From Brachionus manjavacas (lineage: Eukaryota > Rotifera > Eurotatoria > Ploima > Brachionidae): DNA of 64,000 bases. The notes under the pieces were generated by a model. It was not told the DNA's origin. It did no database searches and saw nothing but the letters and a program-made list of their open reading frames with translations. The stretch lies in NCBI GenBank assembly GCA_019054805.1, contig JAHQIY010000002.1:5518001-5582000 (forward strand). Direction: 5' to 3'. Positions within the stretch are counted from its first letter, which is position 1. The number at the start of each line of letters is the position of its first letter. The position numbers and the translations under genes were made by a program. Positions 60,190 to 64,000 of this stretch are shown here, piece after piece.

Positions 60190-60780
60190 CAAAGAGATTA
60201 AAAACGTGACCAAGAAATTCAATGACTAAAGACTCAGTCTCAAATTTGGCTAGTTCAAATATTGAAAAAGAAAATGTTAAGGAAATTAAGACGATATTGA
60301 CCTTCCAGCTAAAGTTGGCATTTTTTTTCAGTTAAAAGAAGAACTTATTTATCTACATTTACTATTTTTTATGTAAAATATTTTCTATTTATCTTTTTCT
60401 TTACCTGTAATGTTCTTTATAATCTTATGTAATATCTGTAATGTCTCTGTAAATTCTTTTTTCTTAATCAATTGTACCTATATATGAAATTACTCATCTT
60501 TAAATAGTTTTTTATACTATTGTACCATTATTTAATTTATTTTTTATTAATTTCTTATTAATGAAAAATTTTTTAAATTGCTTTAGATCTACTTAACTCG
60601 TCAATCTGTAAAATCTCTCGTATTCGTCTTGTACCTCATTTTCGTCTCTGTAACTTTTATGGTAGTTCCTTAATTTATCTCTCGATTTTTGCGCAATTAG
60701 TTACCATAGATGGCTTCCGAGTAAGCCATCTCCGCAAGCTCGCTTGCTGTAGCTCTTTATTATTATTATTATTATTATTT
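60190..60780 (+). mobile_element. LINE/retroelement 3'UTR with structured end and ATT tail
   Basis: A pyrimidine-rich non-coding stretch (CTGTAATGTCTCTGTAAATTC and similar) ends in two adjacent perfect hairpins, AGATGGCTT/AAGCCATCT (60708-60731) and GCAAGC/GCTTGC (60734-60747), then TAGCTCTTT and an ATT-repeat tail (about 60757-60780). Stem-loops next to a simple-repeat tail are typical of the 3' ends by which non-LTR elements prime reverse transcription. The coding part is not recognisable in this copy. Confidence 0.6.
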
Positions 60781-61214
60781 TAGATTAAATTTAGTTAATA
60801 ATTATAAAAAGATTCATTTTTAAAGTCGTTTAATGTTGAAATTATACATAAATAAATTAATAATTGAAAACTTTTAAATCTTAAAAATTCCAAACTTTAA
60901 ATTAAACAAAAATCTTTGTTAAATAATCTACGTATATTGAAGCCTAGAGAAGCCATATATTCTGAAAGAGCACAAATTTACACCATAATCCGAAGAAGAC
61001 GAAAATTATTGTTATACTGAAATTTTTGAAAAATAGCAGAAAATTTAGTTTTTTTTTGTATCTAATCCAAGAATTACCCCACAATATTTAATCAGCCAGA
61101 ATCCCTAGAGATGCAGAAAAGCCAAAGATGACTTGGAGAAGAACAAATACAACAAAATAAAAATAGAAAAAGATGAAAATCGTATGTGGTCAAACAGACA
61201 TTTCCAACAAGGGA

Positions 61215-61490
61215 GGATCAGTTTGGAGGACTTGTGTGGAGGAAAGTGAAAAATTATAGGAAGAATATTAAGAGAATACAAGTCATTCAGAACTCAGCAA
61301 TTAGATCCATTCTTTAAACCAAAATCAAGAGTCTTTCAATAGATTTAAGCTCCTCCAACCTTAAATCGGCTTTTTGAGCTGAATAAAAGCTATGTTAGGC
61401 AAGAATTGAATAATTGCTAATAAATTTACTGCTTTGTTAAAAAGTGAAAATTAAAAATTCAATTAGAGGTAAAAAAATTCAAGTATTAAT
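61215..61490 (+). mobile_element. decayed LINE fragment
   Basis: The frame near 61250-61320 gives NIKRIQVIQNSAIRSIL, like the LxxIQNxALRxIL motif after the catalytic core of jockey-type reverse transcriptases. SSSNLKSAF and KSYVRQELNN-like words follow in broken frames. Stops interrupt it repeatedly. Assignment is by motif order. Confidence 0.45.
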
Positions 61491-61998
61491 TCAAGCGTTA
61501 AAAATCGGGATAAAAAAAAATTAAAAATATTCTTTTATTAAAAAAAATTTAAATTGCAAGATTGAAAACTTAATTTGAATTAAGTTGAAAATGTGATTAA
61601 GAAATAAAAATTTCCTAATTGTAATATTTTAAAAGATTAAACTGAAATTTTTATGCCATTTTCATACACTTTTTTTACTTCTTTTTGTTCCAAGTTTAAC
61701 CTTGGTCTATCTAACTTTTTATTAGCCACAACTTGTCTTGATGTAATAGGTTCTGATTACTGTGTTGTTATTGTTGACGATGCTGATTTAAATTTTTGTT
61801 TATTTTTATTTATTTAAGCTCGATACACATTAAAAAATAAACATAAAATTAAATTTTTGGGAAATTCATTGAGAGCCGAAAAATTCTACAAAAAAAATTC
61901 AAAAAATTAAGTTTTTATTAATTTAAGTTTGCACTTAAAATTTTTATTTAAATTCTTGGTTCATTTAAAAGTAAGCTTTAAATAAAAAAATAAAAAAA

Positions 61999-63225
61999 AT
62001 GCTTGAACCATCCGATCAAATGAGATTTGAAGCTAACCTAAACCAAGACGACTTTGACTTCGAAATAGATAAATTAATCCTCAATTTAATCCGCTTAAAA
62101 GAATCGAGCCAATTTAGCAAGAAATTGACTGTGTGCAAAAAAACACTGGTCGAAAAAGCTGCCAAAAATGATGAAAACTTGATGGACTTTGAAGAGAGTC
62201 ATTCGTCGCAAGACAGTTTTTATGACGAAGAAGATAACAATCAATGGTTAGTTGTTTGGAATAAAATTCTTGTCGAACAAAGCGAACTCAGAAGAGAAGA
62301 TTTAACCGAATACCTGCGGAACTATACGCAAATTTTGTACCTACACATAAAAAACCGGATTGATTTAGATTTTAAATGTTTCAATGTAATAAGTGCTTGC
62401 CTTGAGCCTAGCTATATAAACGATCTATTTGACAAAAATCTCATTGACTTGAATGATTTAAACCATTTTTCATGTGTTTTCAATCACCAAAATTTGTTCA
62501 ACCACTTTCATCCCAGCCAATTTAACAATACCTCCAATGAACCAAGCAAATTAATTGCGTCATTAACTGTCTTTGTTTACAAATCAAATTGTTATATGTA
62601 CAAAAAAAATATTATAGAATCAATGATCAAAAGATTGAGTGTTTTTATCAATCGTGAAAATTACCATAAAAGTTTTAGACAAATTTTTGTCAAGCATTTT
62701 TTAAAAGCTGTTTATCTAAATGGTCTATTTAGTTTTAAAACTTTAAACCAATTTTTAAACAGTAATCAAAGAACCTGGTCGGATACTAGACGCATTTCGA
62801 TTAGTGATGACTCGTCTGATGAGTTAAGTGATGAAGATAGTTTGAACAGTGACTCCGAGTCTTTAATTACTTCAACTGATTCGGACTCTGACATTGAGAA
62901 TAGACCAATAATGAATGATCAGCAGCCAAGATCAGTCGGAAAATTGATTGAAATTTTGCCATCTGATGAATTTAAGAGTTTTTTTCCTCTCAATTTAAAA
63001 AATTTGTGCCGAATTGCTATCAAAAATAGAATGAAAAAATATTCGTATGATAGTGTTCAAAAACTTAATTTATTGTCAAATGTTTACAAAGATTTCGTTC
63101 TTTTTAAAGAAGAAATCGACCTTGTTATTAAATTGCATTCCGAAATATCTAATCAAAGGACTAATAGCTCCAGACATGAACGTGATCCAAGGGCTTTTTT
63201 AAATAGTCTGCGAATATTTGTTTGA
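61999..63225 (+). CDS. SOCS-box-like protein, intronless, 408 aa
   Basis: I do not recognise the whole protein. Residues about 330-368 (PLNLKNLCRIAIKNRMKKYS, then VQKLNLLSNVYKDF) fit a SOCS box, the short helical motif that recruits Elongin B/C and Cullin-5 in ubiquitin ligases. The opening P-L-x-L-xx-L-C-R-x-A-I is characteristic. The preceding 260 residues are predicted mostly helical (KIDLDFKCFNVISACL, MIKRLSVFI), with no ankyrin, SH2, WD or SPRY pattern that I could see. A very acidic Ser/Asp stretch (about 264-300, SISDDSSDELSDEDSLNSDS) looks like a casein kinase 2 target. The ATG at 61999 follows an A-rich leader; no intron is needed. It may be a substrate receptor of unknown specificity. 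Confidence 0.7.
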   Translation: MLEPSDQMRFEANLNQDDFDFEIDKLILNLIRLKESSQFSKKLTVCKKTLVEKAAKNDENLMDFEESHSSQDSFYDEEDNNQWLVVWNKILVEQSELRREDLTEYLRNYTQILYLHIKNRIDLDFKCFNVISACLEPSYINDLFDKNLIDLNDLNHFSCVFNHQNLFNHFHPSQFNNTSNEPSKLIASLTVFVYKSNCYMYKKNIIESMIKRLSVFINRENYHKSFRQIFVKHFLKAVYLNGLFSFKTLNQFLNSNQRTWSDTRRISISDDSSDELSDEDSLNSDSESLITSTDSDSDIENRPIMNDQQPRSVGKLIEILPSDEFKSFFPLNLKNLCRIAIKNRMKKYSYDSVQKLNLLSNVYKDFVLFKEEIDLVIKLHSEISNQRTNSSRHERDPRAFLNSLRIFV

Positions 63226-63590
63226 TAAAATTAGCTTTTGAACAGAACTTTTTTTTAAATTAATTTAGATGTTTCCCATTTTTGTCAAATTTAAACTATT
63301 AAAATAAAATTTTGATACATTTAACTTTTTAAAAAAAGATATCCAAGTATTATTTACAGTATTTCCCACCTGACTCCAACTTCAAGGATTATACAGAATT
63401 TTTCTATGATAGAAATCCCATTTTTGTCTTCATTTTCAAGGTAAACTAACATGCTTTATCACTTGAAAATAAAAATACTGGCCAACTTTTTAAATTTTAA
63501 ATATCTATCTTCAAATTTTTTTTTGCTTATTTTTCCAATTTAAGTGAGTTGAATTTTTAGAGGTATGGACATATTTTATTAAATACTCTA

Positions 63591-63824
63591 TTCGATTATT
63601 CGATTATACGAGTATTAGATTATTAAAATTTCTCTTATTGTTTAATTACCCGGAGTCCCTAAACCGGGGCTGCGCCCGGACCCCGTTTAATCCACAGTTT
63701 GTTTAAAGAAAATATATTTGTGATTATTAATAAATTAAATAATACTATTTTTTCTTCATTGAATTTATAAAATATCCCTTAGAAAATAATTGCTTTCGAA
63801 TAATGAAATAATCGAATAATCGAA
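63591..63824. repeat. 234-bp inverted-repeat element with GC-rich core
   Basis: A perfect 17-nt inverted repeat TTCGATTATTCGATTAT lies at 63591-63607 and inverted at 63808-63824. The interior is AT-rich except for a 45-bp GC block (63649-63693) containing TAAACCGGGG and CCCCGTTTA, itself able to fold as a hairpin. The layout suits a small MITE or foldback element. Confidence 0.6.
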
Positions 63825-63829
63825 AAATT

Positions 63830-64000
63830 GGTTTTAACTCAATTTTGTCCATGACTGCTGTACAACTATATGGTCGTAAATCATAAATATTAACTTCAAT
63901 AAGCTCGCAAAGACAAGCTATCTATTTTTGCTTTAATAAATGTTCGAAATTAAGGAAGAAGATAATAAATTAATAGTCTTGAAAGCCTTGTAAAAGATGA
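63830..64000. other. AT-rich end of window
   Basis: Nothing recognised in the last 170 bases. Confidence 0.4.

Noticed and set aside
1-64000. CRISPR arrays, bacterial operons or prophage
   Set aside because: No regularly spaced short repeats; genes are spliced animal genes.

Overview
This is a eukaryotic nuclear genome window, very AT-rich outside a few exons. Introns are short (about 40-60 bp) with a few multi-kilobase exceptions. The gene content is metazoan: dystrobrevin, a GATA1/2/3-type factor, a RAD9 first exon, a CYP46-like P450, N-acetylglucosamine kinases, ZZZ3 and FYCO1. Low GC, compact introns, a tRNA-headed SINE and many decayed LINEs would suit a small invertebrate such as a monogonont rotifer. 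That placement is inference; the sequence alone does not prove it.

Layout. 1-3400: AT-rich sequence with a LINE scrap and a 5'-truncated SINE. 3408-3512 (-): first exon of a RAD9-like checkpoint clamp gene. 3725-10842 (-): complete eight-exon dystrobrevin, only about 210 bp upstream of RAD9. 10.9-27.4 kb: gene-poor tract with decayed LINEs and a 245-bp inverted repeat. 27414-29689 (-): two-exon GATA factor, strikingly GC-rich, with a diverged duplication at its 3' side. 29.7-35.5 kb: probable GATA upstream control region, then a 290-bp tandem repeat. 35589-37105 (+): NAGK-like kinase 2. 38112-40275 (+): CYP46-like P450 with a frame conflict. 41.7-42.96 kb: large foldback inverted repeat. 45224-46937 (+): NAGK-like kinase 1. 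47178-51666 (-): two-exon unknown gene whose 2.6-kb intron holds an intronless ZZZ3-like gene (48474-49460) on the opposite strand. 53.5-55.05 kb: retroelement cluster (full-length SINE with perfect target-site duplication; truncated LINE with target-site duplication). 55615-59411 (-): compact FYCO1 (RUN, coiled coil, FYVE, LIR) without a GOLD domain. 60.2-61.5 kb: LINE 3' ends. 61999-63225 (+): intronless SOCS-box protein. 63.6-63.8 kb: inverted-repeat element with a GC-rich core.

The genes do not form one pathway. The two GlcNAc kinases are a local duplication with the P450 between them. Several genes (RAD9, ZZZ3, both NAGKs, FYCO1) have a pyrimidine tract plus AG directly before their ATG, which suggests 5'UTR introns or spliced-leader trans-splicing. 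I saw no clear new multi-gene system. The strongest unusual items are the nested ZZZ3 gene with abutting splice acceptor and start codon, the foldback elements, the SINE family, and two reading-frame conflicts (P450 and FYCO1).
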